A stretch of 64,000 bases of DNA from Solemya velum gill symbiont (GCF_000787395.1 NZ_JRAA01000003.1:62001-126000), one strand, 5' to 3'. Positions 1-9,788 are shown, counted from the stretch's first letter. A program made the numbers and translations. The notes: generated by a model not told the origin, from the sequence alone.

Positions 1-503
1 CCAAACTAGAAATACTCCACTTTCCCGACGAGAGATTACGACAACACGCAAAGCTTGTTGTCGAGGTAAATGATGTTATTCGTCAGCTCGTCAGCGATAT
101 GTTCGAGACCATGTACGAAGCACCAGGCATTGGTCTGGCAGCAGTTCAGGTCAACGTGCGCAAGCGTGTCATCGTCATTGATATAACCGAGGACCATTCC
201 CAGCCGCTGGTCTTCATCAACCCCGAAATTATTGAGAGAGAGGGTGAGGAAACCATGGATGAAGGGTGTCTTTCTGTACCCGGATATTATGAAGAGGTGA
301 CCCGTGCTGAAGAGATTCGGGTACGCGCTCTGAACCAGCATGGAGAATCTTTCGAAATGCATGCCGAGGGTTTGTTGGCTGTTTGTATCCAGCACGAGAT
401 TGATCATCTGGATGGAAAGCTTTTTGTTGACTACCTTTCGAGCCTGAAGCGTACGCGCATTCGTAAAAAACTCGAAAAACAGAGCCGGCAGGCAACCGCC
501 TGA
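1..503 (+). CDS. def: Peptide deformylase, 5'-truncated by window edge
   Basis: Removes the N-terminal formyl group from new proteins using a bound metal. The frame is open from base 3 (residues [13 protein letters not shown]) and only a few N-terminal residues lie outside the window. All three family motifs are visible: GIGLAA, EGCLS (metal-binding Cys) and HEIDH (two metal-binding His and the catalytic Glu). The internal ATG at 99 is not the true start because the upstream residues match the family N-terminus. It lies 13 bp before fmt; def-fmt pairing is the classical arrangement because the two enzymes remove and add the same formyl group. Length after completion would be about 170 residues, normal for the family. 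Confidence 0.97.
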   Translation, partial: KLEILHFPDERLRQHAKLVVEVNDVIRQLVSDMFETMYEAPGIGLAAVQVNVRKRVIVIDITEDHSQPLVFINPEIIEREGEETMDEGCLSVPGYYEEVTRAEEIRVRALNQHGESFEMHAEGLLAVCIQHEIDHLDGKLFVDYLSSLKRTRIRKKLEKQSRQATA

Positions 504-516
504 GGGCTAATCGAAC

Positions 517-1455
517 ATGACAAGGCCACTGCGGATTATTTTTGCAGGGACACCCGATTTTTCGGTGCCTCCACTGCAGGCACTGCTCGATTCACCGCAC
601 CAGGTCATTGCCGTATTGACCCAGCCGGACAGACCTGCTGGGCGTGGACGCAAACTCAGCCCGAGTCCTGTCAAGCAGCTTGCAGTTGAGCAGGGTGTAG
701 AGGTGTTACAGCCTTTGACACTCAGGGATGAGGCGATTCAAGCGCAAATTGCCGAGCTTGATGCGGACCTGATGGTTGTTGTTGCATATGGTCTGATTCT
801 TCCCGGCGAGGTGTTGGAAATGCCACGTCTCGGCTGTCTCAATATACATGCTTCCCTGTTGCCAAGGTGGCGTGGAGCAGCCCCAATTCAGCGTGCCATT
901 CTTGCTGGTGATGATGAAACCGGTGTTGCCATCATGCAGATGGAGGCGGGATTGGATACCGGTCCGGTATGGCACCTTCGGCGTATAGCAATTGGAGAGA
1001 AAGAGACTGGTGGTGAGCTTCATGACAGGCTATCTGAACTTGGTGCAACAGCCCTGATGGAGACCCTGCCGATGCTTGAATCGGGAGAAGCATCTCCTGT
1101 TGTCCAACCGGACGACGGTGTGGTCTATGCCGACAAGCTCAGTAAAGAAGAAGGAGAGATCGACTGGGCGATGCCGGCACAAGTGATCAGCCGCAAGGTG
1201 CGGGCATTTAATCCATGGCCGGTTGCGTGGACAGGTTATAACGGCAACAAGCTGCGTGTCTGGCAAGGCCATGAAAGAGAGTGCGATGCTGAAGGTGTGG
1301 CTGGTGAAGTGATTGCGGCTGACAAGAACGGGATTGTCGTGCAATGCGGCAGTGGGCAGCTGGTGATCGAGAGCCTGCAGTTGCCGGGTAAACGCGCCAT
1401 GTCGGCAGCCGATTTTCTCAATGCGCATAACATCCTGGGCGCACGTTTCGAATGA
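517..1455 (+). CDS. fmt: Methionyl-tRNA formyltransferase
   Basis: Formylates initiator Met-tRNA with 10-formyl-tetrahydrofolate. The 312-residue length is typical. The N-terminal formyltransferase domain carries the catalytic Asn-x-His and the SLLPRWRGAAPIQ motif around residues 109-124, followed by a conserved GLDTGP segment near residue 145. The last third is the C-terminal tRNA-binding domain. The gene follows def by 13 bp and precedes rsmB by 7 bp, so the three are almost certainly one transcript serving translation. Confidence 0.97.
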   Translation: MTRPLRIIFAGTPDFSVPPLQALLDSPHQVIAVLTQPDRPAGRGRKLSPSPVKQLAVEQGVEVLQPLTLRDEAIQAQIAELDADLMVVVAYGLILPGEVLEMPRLGCLNIHASLLPRWRGAAPIQRAILAGDDETGVAIMQMEAGLDTGPVWHLRRIAIGEKETGGELHDRLSELGATALMETLPMLESGEASPVVQPDDGVVYADKLSKEEGEIDWAMPAQVISRKVRAFNPWPVAWTGYNGNKLRVWQGHERECDAEGVAGEVIAADKNGIVVQCGSGQLVIESLQLPGKRAMSAADFLNAHNILGARFE

Positions 1456-1462
1456 GGTTCAA

Positions 1463-2761
1463 ATGAAACAGGGCGCACGTTCAGTTGCTGCCCGCGTGAT
1501 CCAGGATGTTGCCAACGGACGCGCACTGGATTCCGCGCTTGATGATCGAAGCAGTGATGTCAGTGACAATGAACGCGCACTGGTGGCGGAAATGGCCTAC
1601 GGTGTGTGCCGTTGGAATCTGCAGCTGGATGCGATGCTCGACCAGTTGCTCGACAAGCGACTGAAGAGCAGCAAGCAGTTGGTTGAGCAATTACTCAAGG
1701 TCGGCCTCTACCAGCTTTTTCACATGCGTATTCCTGCTCATGCTGCCGTCGATGAAACCGTCAAGGCATCTGTGCAGCTGAAACAGAAGTGGGCAACCCG
1801 TCTGGTCAATGCCATCCTCAGACGGGCACAACGTGAACAGCAGGAGCTTCTTCAGAAGTTGGAAGCTGATTCTGTGATTGCGTCCGGGCTCCCCGAATGG
1901 CTCTATGGCAGTTTGTCAGAACAGTATCCTGAACAAGTGCAGGAAATTGGCACGGCACTTCTGCAACGCCCGCCGATGACCCTGCGGATCAATTCCAGGC
2001 TGACCACGGTCACGGACTATGCTGAATCTCTTGTCCGGGCAGGAATGACCAGCAGGCCTGTGGAGCATGTTCCGCAAGCGCTGGTTCTGGATCAGCCGGT
2101 CAGCGTCGATAAGCTGCCCGGCTTCGATAAAGGGCTGGTTTCAGTGCAGGATGCAGGTGCCCAGTTGGCGGCGCTCTTTCTCGAGCCACAACCGGGCGAT
2201 ACAGTTCTTGACGCCTGTGCAGCACCAGGCGGCAAGAGTTGCCACCTGCTTGAACTTCAACCTGAATGCTCCCTGACGGCGGTCGACGTGGAGCAGAAGC
2301 GCTTGCAGCTGATACATGACAACTTGCAGCGTCTGGGTCTTGAAGCAGATGTATTGCAACTCGACATGTCGGAACCCGGCGATCAGCTATCGGATGCGGG
2401 ATTCGACAGGATTCTGCTTGATGTGCCCTGTTCGGCAACTGGCGTCATGCGCCGTCATCCGGATATACGCCTGTTACGCCGCAAGTCTGACATTGCCCCG
2501 CTGATCATGTTGCAGGCAAATATACTTCGTCACGCCTGGAGCCTGTTACGCTCTGGCGGCAGATTGCTGTATGCCACGTGTTCATTACTCCCCGGGGAAA
2601 ATTGGCAGCAGGTCTCTGCTTTCATTGATGACACGCCGGATGCCGCGATGGTGCAGCTGTCGCATCCGGCCGGCATCGAGTGTTCGCACGGAATACAGAT
2701 ACTGCCGGGCAGCTCAGGCATGGATGGTTTCTATTACGCACTAATGGAGAAGCACGGGTGA
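1463..2761 (+). CDS. rsmB: 16S rRNA (cytosine-967-C5)-methyltransferase RsmB
   Basis: Methylates C967 of 16S rRNA using S-adenosylmethionine. The N-terminal third is a NusB-like RNA-binding region. The Rossmann methyltransferase domain shows the SAM motif DACAAPGGKS near residue 249, the Pro-Cys motif DVPCSATG near 321, and the second catalytic Cys in YATCS near 369. I chose the ATG at 1463 because GAGG sits a few bases upstream. An in-frame ATG at 1421 would overlap fmt by 35 bp and adds unconserved residues. The stop overlaps the start of the next gene (TGATG), suggesting translational coupling. Confidence 0.95.
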   Translation: MKQGARSVAARVIQDVANGRALDSALDDRSSDVSDNERALVAEMAYGVCRWNLQLDAMLDQLLDKRLKSSKQLVEQLLKVGLYQLFHMRIPAHAAVDETVKASVQLKQKWATRLVNAILRRAQREQQELLQKLEADSVIASGLPEWLYGSLSEQYPEQVQEIGTALLQRPPMTLRINSRLTTVTDYAESLVRAGMTSRPVEHVPQALVLDQPVSVDKLPGFDKGLVSVQDAGAQLAALFLEPQPGDTVLDACAAPGGKSCHLLELQPECSLTAVDVEQKRLQLIHDNLQRLGLEADVLQLDMSEPGDQLSDAGFDRILLDVPCSATGVMRRHPDIRLLRRKSDIAPLIMLQANILRHAWSLLRSGGRLLYATCSLLPGENWQQVSAFIDDTPDAAMVQLSHPAGIECSHGIQILPGSSGMDGFYYALMEKHG

Positions 2762-3330
2762 TGCGTCTGCTGACACCGTTGCTTTGCCTGTTCATTGCAG
2801 GCTGTTTTAACGCAAGTGACAGCAAGGGGATTGAGATCACGGCTGTGCATAGCTGGAATCAGGGCGATGGAGGCTACTTAACTGATCTTGATATCAGTTA
2901 CACTCTCTCTGATGTTGTGATCGAGGCGCTCGACCAGGGGGTGCCGCTGGTGTTTATCATGAAGATCGATATTCGTGACAGGCAGGCATCCTGGTTTGAC
3001 AGGGGCAAACAGGTCAAGCGAATCTTCCGGGCCAGGTACAGGCCATTATCGAATATTTACGAGGTGGAAACCTTTGCCAGTTCCAGTGCTGGATCAACAA
3101 ACGGACTGGAGCGTTTTGTGACGAAACATGCCTTGTTTGGCTACCTGGGAAGAATACGCGAAATCCCGGTTGCCGGGAGCAGTGAATTGTTGCCAGGACA
3201 TGACTATGTCATTGCTGCAAATATCAATCTGGATATAGAGAGTCTGCCATTGCCGATGCGCCCAAGGGCCTACCTGTCATCGCAGTGGCAACAGCAGAGT
3301 GGATGGAGTGAATGGTCGCTGAATCAATAA
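2761..3330 (+). CDS. DUF4390 family lipoprotein-like protein
   Basis: A 189-residue protein beginning MRLLTPLLCLFIAGCF. This is a short lipoprotein-type signal with a lipobox-like IAGC, so membrane anchoring in the periplasm is likely (inference). The body matches what I know of DUF4390, a beta-rich family found between rsmB and an ntrY-like kinase in gammaproteobacteria. The function is not established. The start overlaps the rsmB stop by one base, and the C-terminus overlaps the kinase gene by 19 bp. This suggests co-production with the sensor kinase and possibly a periplasmic accessory role, which is untested. Confidence 0.8.
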   Translation: MRLLTPLLCLFIAGCFNASDSKGIEITAVHSWNQGDGGYLTDLDISYTLSDVVIEALDQGVPLVFIMKIDIRDRQASWFDRGKQVKRIFRARYRPLSNIYEVETFASSSAGSTNGLERFVTKHALFGYLGRIREIPVAGSSELLPGHDYVIAANINLDIESLPLPMRPRAYLSSQWQQQSGWSEWSLNQ

Positions 3331-5513
3331 ACAGGCTCAAACTACGAGCTGCTTATGCCGGATTTTTGATGCTGGTATTGCTGGTGACCTTACACCTGAT
3401 GAGTAATGCAGTTCAAAATTCGGCGACACTCAGCAAACTCTATATTCCTCTGCTTATCGTTTCAGTCAGTGGGCTTTTCATCCTCCTTGGGCTCGTATTT
3501 CTGAACCTCTACAGGCTTTTCAGGTCTTACCGAAACGGGGTGCCGGGAGCACGCATGACCGTGCGTATGGTCAGCTTTTTTACAACCCTTTCGCTAATCC
3601 CGGTGCTGGTAGTTTTCTACTATTCAATGCAGTTTTTGCGCCAGGGTATTGATAGCTGGTTTGATATTGAAATTGAAACCATAATGAGTGATGCACTGAC
3701 TCTCGGCAAGGCATCGCTTAATCTTGAAAAGAGCCGTCTGCTGAACCAGACACGTGCTATCAGCCGGGAGCTGGTCGCTGTTGCGGACGGTAAGTTACTT
3801 GGCCAGATTGGCCGCTTGCACGGACTCAGTGGAGCGACCGAGTTGACCCTCATGGACGAAAATGGCCTGGTGATTCTGTCACGCAACCAGGATCCCAGTG
3901 TCGTGGTTGCAGATACCCCGGGGACCTCGATACTCCAGCAAGTCAGGGAGAGTGGTTCGTTTGTCGGAATTATTCCCTATGGCATCGATGAGCAGTTGCA
4001 TTTACGTATCGTGGTTGCTGATCTTGCTGCAAAGAGGGTTGTGCAGGCACTCTTTCCCACCAGCGAACGTGTCACCCTGCTGAGTGAGAAAGTTGAAGAG
4101 TCCTACGAGGAGTACCTGCAACTTACCTACCTTCGCGAGCAGCTTCAATTCGGTTTTACGATAACACTTGTGCTGGTGTTGCTGTTCGCCGTGTTCGGTG
4201 CATTATGGGGAGCTATCTATTCGGCGCGCAGACTCCTGTCGCCCATAGTTAATCTCGCCGAGGCAACCGAGCAGGTTGCTGCAGGAGATTACAGCACGCG
4301 TCTTCCCCATGTATCACATTCAGATGAGCTCGGATTCCTGGTCTCATCGTTCAACCAGATGACGAGGCGCATCAGCCAGGCACGTGATGAGGCTGCCAAT
4401 AGCCAGCGCCAGGTTGAATCACAGCGCACATACCTGCAGACCTTGCTGGAGCATCTGACCACGGGTGTACTGACATTCGATTGTGACAGGAAGTTAAGGA
4501 CAGCAAACAGTGCTGCAAGCACTATTCTTGATGTGCAGATGGAGCGGTGCCTGGAAATGACGCTTGACGAGATTGCGGCAGGCGAAACCAGGCTGGCAGC
4601 TTTTTTCAGCGCTGTTTACGGTGCTGGCCTCGAGCGCGAACACCAGGTGGTTATTGATACCGGCACTGGTTACAAGACACTACGCTGGCAAGTCACACCG
4701 CTCGCGAGTGAGTGTGGTGATGATGGCGGGATCGTATTGATGTTTGATGACGTGACCGATTTGATCCAGGCCCAGCGGGATGCGGCATGGAGCGAGGTGG
4801 CGCGACGACTGGCTCATGAGATCAAGAATCCGCTGACACCCATACAGCTTTCAGCAGAGCGCATCAGGCGCAAGTATATGCCACTGCTTGAAGAGGAGCA
4901 GAAGGATGTGCTCGACCGGGCAACTCACACGATTGTGCAACAGGTTGATGCCATGAAACAGATGGTGAATGCTTTCTCCGACTATGCAAAGCCTTCGAAT
5001 ATTGATATGCAGGCCAGGCCACTGGAGTTTGACAATCTGTTACGCGAGGTGGTGACGCTTTACAGTTCGAGTCCAACTTGCCGTGTGACTGCGGACTATG
5101 GGGCTGGAAGTGCATTAATGCATGCAGATCCGGTCAAGATGAGGCAGGTTTTCCATAACCTTCTGAAAAATGCCCAGGAAGCTGTCGCAGGTCTGGATGA
5201 CGGCTGTGTAGAGATCAATAGTGCTACTGTTGATGGGGACGGGTATCATTACATCGAATTGATGGTGACAGATAACGGCAGCGGTTTTGATGCTGACCTG
5301 ATGGAAAGGATTTTTGATCCCTATGTAACAACCAAGGAGGGTGGCACCGGGCTCGGTCTGGCAATCGTAAAAAAGATTGTTGAGGAGCATAATGGTGGCA
5401 TCTGGCTGGTGAACAGACGCAAGCAGGGTGCGCGGGCAATTGTGCGACTACCCGTGTGGCAGGAAGGTGATGTCTACGATGCAGTTCCGGCACCTGACCA
5501 CAGCGTCGTGTAA
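3312..5513 (+). CDS. NtrY-like membrane sensor histidine kinase
   Basis: A 733-residue sensor kinase. Several hydrophobic helices occupy about residues 12-110, followed by a periplasmic sensing region and another membrane helix near 275-305. A HAMP linker follows (about 306-360), then a PAS-like region (about 370-480). The kinase core has the H-box RRLAHEIKNPLTPIQ near residue 500, the N-box LLKNAQEA near 615, and G-boxes DNGSGFD and GGTGLGLAIV near 653 and 676. It probably phosphorylates the regulator encoded 30 bp downstream. The architecture is that of NtrY; whether the signal is nitrogen, redox or envelope stress cannot be read from sequence. Confidence 0.93.
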   Translation: MVAESINRLKLRAAYAGFLMLVLLVTLHLMSNAVQNSATLSKLYIPLLIVSVSGLFILLGLVFLNLYRLFRSYRNGVPGARMTVRMVSFFTTLSLIPVLVVFYYSMQFLRQGIDSWFDIEIETIMSDALTLGKASLNLEKSRLLNQTRAISRELVAVADGKLLGQIGRLHGLSGATELTLMDENGLVILSRNQDPSVVVADTPGTSILQQVRESGSFVGIIPYGIDEQLHLRIVVADLAAKRVVQALFPTSERVTLLSEKVEESYEEYLQLTYLREQLQFGFTITLVLVLLFAVFGALWGAIYSARRLLSPIVNLAEATEQVAAGDYSTRLPHVSHSDELGFLVSSFNQMTRRISQARDEAANSQRQVESQRTYLQTLLEHLTTGVLTFDCDRKLRTANSAASTILDVQMERCLEMTLDEIAAGETRLAAFFSAVYGAGLEREHQVVIDTGTGYKTLRWQVTPLASECGDDGGIVLMFDDVTDLIQAQRDAAWSEVARRLAHEIKNPLTPIQLSAERIRRKYMPLLEEEQKDVLDRATHTIVQQVDAMKQMVNAFSDYAKPSNIDMQARPLEFDNLLREVVTLYSSSPTCRVTADYGAGSALMHADPVKMRQVFHNLLKNAQEAVAGLDDGCVEINSATVDGDGYHYIELMVTDNGSGFDADLMERIFDPYVTTKEGGTGLGLAIVKKIVEEHNGGIWLVNRRKQGARAIVRLPVWQEGDVYDAVPAPDHSVV

Positions 5514-5543
5514 TAAATCGATAGAACCAATTGGTAATAACAA

Positions 5544-6914
5544 ATGAAGAGTTCCTACATTCTGGTCGTAGATGATGAACCGGATATTCGCGAAACGGTT
5601 AAGGATATCCTTGAGGATGAAGGCTACCTTGTAGCAACAGCAAAAAACGCCGATGAAGCACGCCACCACTTCAGGGAGCATCTTCCTGATGCAGTGCTGC
5701 TTGATATCTGGATGCCGGATACAGATGGAATAACACTCCTCAAGGAGTGGTCGGATATGAGCGGTGGCAAGTTGCCGAGCCCGGTTGTGATGATGTCCGG
5801 ACACGGCACCGTGGAGACGGCTGTCGAAGCGACGCGTCTTGGTGCTTACGACTTTCTTGAGAAGCCCCTGGGTATTGCCAAGTTGTTGCTGACGCTTGAG
5901 CGCGCACTGCAGAGCAGCCGCCTGCAGTTGCAGGCGAATGACTCTCTGCATGCACAGCCATTTATAGAACCCACTGGCAGCAGCCAGGCGATTACGCGCC
6001 TCAGGGAGCAGGTGAAACGAATTGCACAGCATGACAGCTGGGTATTGATGAGTGGCGAGGCCGGTAGCGGGCGAGAGACTTTTGCCCGCTACATTCATGC
6101 CAATTGTGCCCGTTCCGACAGGCCCTTTGTACATGTCGCTGTCTCATCGATTGAAGCTGGTAATGCGGCCCTCGAACTATTTGGACGTGAAGAAGATCAG
6201 AAGATTGATTACGGTCGACTCGAACAGGCCAGGGGCGGAACCCTTTTTCTGGATGAGGTTGCGGATATGGATGCTGATGTCCAGAAGCGTCTGGTTGGCG
6301 CGCTTGACACGGGGTCTTTCCTGCGTGTAGGCGGTAGTGAGCCGGTACACCTGGATGTGCGTATCATTGCCGCGACTCAGAAAAATCTTGAGGATGAGGT
6401 CAACGAGGGGCGTTTTCGTGAGGACCTCTTTTTCCAGCTCAACGTTGTGCCTGTTGTTATTCCGCCGCTGCGTGAACATGAGGATGATGTCATCGAGCTG
6501 CTGAACTTCTATGTTGATCACTATTCATCACGTGAACGGCTGCCCTATCGTCGTTTCGACACTGCTGCACAAAACTACCTGCGCCAGTACCAGTGGCCGG
6601 GGAATGTACGTGAATTGAAAAACCTGGTGCAGCGTCTGTTGATAGCTGGTGGCGATGAGGAGATCGAGGTCAGTGAGGTTGAGAGTGCGATTGGCATGTT
6701 GTCATCCAGCGGACAACACACTGGCATCTCGATCAGTTTCGATCAGCCATTGCGTGAAGCACGCGAGGATTTTGAGCGGGCCTATTTCAATTACCAGATG
6801 GGTAAGCATGACCGGAATGTAACGCAGATGGCGGAGGAGGCTGGTATCGAGAGAACGCATCTCTATCGCAAACTGAAAACTCTCGACATTGATGTGAAGG
6901 CCAAGCGTAAATGA
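5544..6914 (+). CDS. NtrX-like response regulator (atypical AAA+ domain)
   Basis: A 456-residue regulator with a receiver domain (phospho-acceptor Asp near residue 52 in LLDIWMPD, conserved Lys in EKP), a central AAA+ domain and a C-terminal Fis-type helix-turn-helix (about 415-456). The AAA+ domain departs from sigma-54 activators. The Walker A reads GEAGSGRE, with Arg in place of Lys. The segment after ELFG, where GAFTGA normally lies, reads REEDQKIDYGRLEQA and has no such loop. Walker B (TLFLDEVADM) and GNVRELKN are kept. It therefore probably does not remodel sigma-54 polymerase and may act as an ordinary DNA-binding regulator (inference). It overlaps trkA by 4 bp (ATGA). Confidence 0.92.
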   Translation: MKSSYILVVDDEPDIRETVKDILEDEGYLVATAKNADEARHHFREHLPDAVLLDIWMPDTDGITLLKEWSDMSGGKLPSPVVMMSGHGTVETAVEATRLGAYDFLEKPLGIAKLLLTLERALQSSRLQLQANDSLHAQPFIEPTGSSQAITRLREQVKRIAQHDSWVLMSGEAGSGRETFARYIHANCARSDRPFVHVAVSSIEAGNAALELFGREEDQKIDYGRLEQARGGTLFLDEVADMDADVQKRLVGALDTGSFLRVGGSEPVHLDVRIIAATQKNLEDEVNEGRFREDLFFQLNVVPVVIPPLREHEDDVIELLNFYVDHYSSRERLPYRRFDTAAQNYLRQYQWPGNVRELKNLVQRLLIAGGDEEIEVSEVESAIGMLSSSGQHTGISISFDQPLREAREDFERAYFNYQMGKHDRNVTQMAEEAGIERTHLYRKLKTLDIDVKAKRK

Positions 6915-8287
6915 AGATTGTCATTCTGGGAGCAGGGCAGGTTGGCAAGTCAGTGGCTGCAACCCTTGCCAGCGAGCACAATGACATAACTGTTGTCGAC
7001 CAGGATACAAAACGACTTGAGTCTTTGCAGGGACGCTACGATCTGCGTACTGTTCACGGGTATGCTTCATATCCCGATATCCTCGCACAAAGCGGCATCG
7101 AGGACGCCGACATGCTGATCGCAGTGACCCAGAGTGATGAAATCAACATGACTGCCTGTCAGATTGCCTGGAACCAGTTCAGGACGCCGAGGAAAATCGC
7201 TCGTGTACGTGCTCCCGAGTACCTGGCCAACCCGGAGTTGTTTGGCAGTGATGCAATTCCGATCGATGTTCTGATCTCTCCGGAGCAGCTGGTAACAGAC
7301 TCGATAATCAGCCTGATTCAGAATCCGGGCGCATTGCAGGTGGTGGATTTTGCGAAGGGCAGGGCACGCATGGTGGGTGTCAAGGCGTATCATGGCGGAC
7401 CGCTTGTGGGGCATGAGTTACGTGAATTGAATGAGCACCTTCCCGGTGTCCATGAGGCGCGGGTTGCAGCGATATACCGTGATGATCGCTCCTTTTCGCC
7501 GAATGGAAGCACTGTCATTGAGGCAGATGATGAGCTCTTTTTTATCGCCGCCTCGGAAAATATCAAGGCCGTAGTGGGTGAACTGAGACGAACCGAGAAA
7601 GCGGTGCGTCGTCTGATCATTGCCGGCGGCGGCAATATCGGTCGTCGACTCGCGATCGCACTTCAAAAGGACTACAACGTCAAGCTGATTGAACGCGACC
7701 AAAATCGTGCCCGTATGGTTGCAGAGGAGTTGACCGATACAATTGTTCTGTCAGGAGATATCTCGGATGAGGAGCTTCTCCTGGAAGAGAATATCGAGAA
7801 CACGGATGCTTTTGTCGCCGTGACCAATGATGAGGAGGCCAACGTACTTTCATCGATGCTGGCTAAACAGCTTGGTGCGCGCAAGGTGATGGCGTTGATC
7901 AATCGCGCATCCTATGTTGACCTTGTGCAGAGCGGTCCGATTGATATTGCTATTTCCCCTCAGCAGGCGACTATCGGCTCACTGCTGACCTATATCCGCC
8001 GTGGTGATGTTGCCGTGGTGCATGCGCTGCGTCATGGTGCTGCAGAGGCGATAGAGGCTGTTGCTCATGGCGACAAGAACTCATCGAAAGTGGTCGGGCG
8101 ACAAGTTGATGAGATCAAGCTGCCAGAGGGTGCGAATATCGGTGCAATCGTGCGTGGAGATGATGTACTGATGGCGCACCACGATACGGTCATCGAGGCG
8201 AATGACCATGTCATCATCTTCCTCATGGACAAGGGCCAGGTAAAAGAGGTTGAACGCCTTTTCCAGGTTGGCATCGGTTTTATCTGA
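6911..8287 (+). CDS. trkA: Trk system potassium uptake regulatory protein TrkA
   Basis: Peripheral NAD-binding subunit gating the TrkH potassium channel. The 458-residue length fits the classical duplicated form with two RCK-N plus RCK-C halves. The first nucleotide-binding motif is GAGQVG at residues 7-12, and the second is AGGGNIGRRLA near residue 238. The start codon overlaps the ntrX-like stop, and the stop shares one base with trkH, so potassium uptake is translationally coupled to the two-component system in this layout. Confidence 0.97.
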   Translation: MKIVILGAGQVGKSVAATLASEHNDITVVDQDTKRLESLQGRYDLRTVHGYASYPDILAQSGIEDADMLIAVTQSDEINMTACQIAWNQFRTPRKIARVRAPEYLANPELFGSDAIPIDVLISPEQLVTDSIISLIQNPGALQVVDFAKGRARMVGVKAYHGGPLVGHELRELNEHLPGVHEARVAAIYRDDRSFSPNGSTVIEADDELFFIAASENIKAVVGELRRTEKAVRRLIIAGGGNIGRRLAIALQKDYNVKLIERDQNRARMVAEELTDTIVLSGDISDEELLLEENIENTDAFVAVTNDEEANVLSSMLAKQLGARKVMALINRASYVDLVQSGPIDIAISPQQATIGSLLTYIRRGDVAVVHALRHGAAEAIEAVAHGDKNSSKVVGRQVDEIKLPEGANIGAIVRGDDVLMAHHDTVIEANDHVIIFLMDKGQVKEVERLFQVGIGFI

Positions 8288-9735
8288 TGAGGTTCAGTAG
8301 TATTCAGCGCATTCTCGGTATACTGATGATGATCTTCAGTTTTACCCTGTTGCCGCCGGTGTTGGTTTCCCTGATATACCAGGATCATGCTGCAGAGGGC
8401 TTTCTTATCGCCTTTTTTGTCACTGTAACTATTGGTCTGCTGGCCTGGTTGCCGGTGCGGAATATCCGCCACGAACTGCGTCTTCAGGACGGATTTGTCA
8501 TCGTGGCCCTCTTCTGGGGCGTACTTAGTCTGATTGGTTCGTTGCCTTTCATGCTCTCGGAACAGCCGCACATGTCACTGACGGATTCTTTCTTTGAGTC
8601 CATCTCGGGACTGACCACGACCGGCGCAACTGTCATAACCAACCTCGACGAAATGCCGAAAGCGATTCTTTTCTACCGCCAGCAGCTGCAGTGGTTGGGG
8701 GGCATGGGAATCATCGTACTTGCTGTTGCCGTCCTGCCGATGCTGCGTATTGGTGGTATGCAGTTGTACAAGGCCGAGACCCCGGGCCCGATGAAGGATA
8801 CCAAGCTGACACCACGCATTACCGAGACGGCCAAGGCGCTTTGGATTATCTATCTTTCCTTGACAATCGTCTGTGCTCTGGCTTACTGGCTTGCGGGAAT
8901 GACGCTGTTCGATGCTATCGGTCATGCCTTTTCCACTATCGCTATTGGTGGATTTTCAACTCATGATGCAAGTATGGGCTTTTTCGAAAACCCGCTCATT
9001 CACCTGATTGCCATCGTCTTTATGTTCATTGCCGGGATTAACTTTGCACTTCATTTCATGGCATACAGGGGCAAGACGCTGCGTGACTACTGGCATGACA
9101 GTGAGTTCAGGTTTTACTCGGGTATCCTGCTTTTTGCGAGTATCGCGGTAGTTGCCTTTCTCTATTTTTCCGGCATTTACAACGGCAGGGAGTCGGTCAT
9201 AAAGGGAGTATTTCAGCTGGTCTCCTTTGCCACGACATCGGGATTTACCACGGCAGACTTCAACCAGTGGCCGGGTTTTGTTGCAATTCTCCTGCTGTTT
9301 ACAAGTTTTATTGGTGCATGTGCCGGTTCAACCGGTGGCGGCATCAAGGTTATTCGAGTGTTACTACTCATCAAGCAGGGTGCCCGCGAAGTAAAACGTT
9401 TGATACACCCCTCTGCGCAAATCCCTGTGCGTGTTGGCGACAAGGTGATTTCTCCAAGGGTCATCGACGCCGTGTGGGGTTTTTTTGCTCTCTATGTTGC
9501 AAGCTACACTGTCATGTATCTTGCTCTCGCAGCCACCGGGCTGGATTTAATGACGGCTTTCTCAGCAGTTGCTGCAGCAATGAACAACCTGGGTCCCGGA
9601 TTGGGAAGCGTGTCGAGCAATTATGCTGCCATCAATGATCCTGCAAAGTGGATTCTCTGCTTTGGCATGCTGCTTGGGCGTCTCGAAATATTCACCTTAC
9701 TTGTACTGCTGAGTCCTGGTTTCTGGCGACGGTAA
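8287..9735 (+). CDS. trkH: Trk potassium uptake membrane subunit TrkH
   Basis: Potassium-translocating inner-membrane subunit, 482 residues with many hydrophobic helices. Selectivity-filter-like segments are visible, for example SISGLTTTGATVI, FSTIAIGGFSTHDAS, SFATTSGFTTAD and MNNLGPGLGSVSSNY. These correspond to the four pore loops of the Trk/Ktr/HKT family. It works with TrkA, whose gene overlaps by one base. It is the last gene of the left-hand block; about 115 bp separates it from the next open frame. Confidence 0.97.
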   Translation: MRFSSIQRILGILMMIFSFTLLPPVLVSLIYQDHAAEGFLIAFFVTVTIGLLAWLPVRNIRHELRLQDGFVIVALFWGVLSLIGSLPFMLSEQPHMSLTDSFFESISGLTTTGATVITNLDEMPKAILFYRQQLQWLGGMGIIVLAVAVLPMLRIGGMQLYKAETPGPMKDTKLTPRITETAKALWIIYLSLTIVCALAYWLAGMTLFDAIGHAFSTIAIGGFSTHDASMGFFENPLIHLIAIVFMFIAGINFALHFMAYRGKTLRDYWHDSEFRFYSGILLFASIAVVAFLYFSGIYNGRESVIKGVFQLVSFATTSGFTTADFNQWPGFVAILLLFTSFIGACAGSTGGGIKVIRVLLLIKQGAREVKRLIHPSAQIPVRVGDKVISPRVIDAVWGFFALYVASYTVMYLALAATGLDLMTAFSAVAAAMNNLGPGLGSVSSNYAAINDPAKWILCFGMLLGRLEIFTLLVLLSPGFWRR

Positions 9736-9760
9736 ACAGGGAATTATTCTAATATACGCC

Positions 9761-9788
9761 TTGCAATTGCATTGGTATTTGCTAAGAT
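9761..9788 (+). promoter_or_regulatory. Candidate sigma-70 promoter
   Basis: TTGCAA (9761-9766) and TAAGAT (9783-9788) are separated by 16 bp in the gap between trkH and the next gene. Both hexamers differ from consensus, so this is only a candidate for driving the exported-protein genes that follow. Confidence 0.35.

Noticed and set aside
5448-6134. Open frame of 228 codons on the minus strand
   Set aside because: Antisense to the kinase end and the NtrX-like receiver domain, which are clearly coding on the plus strand.
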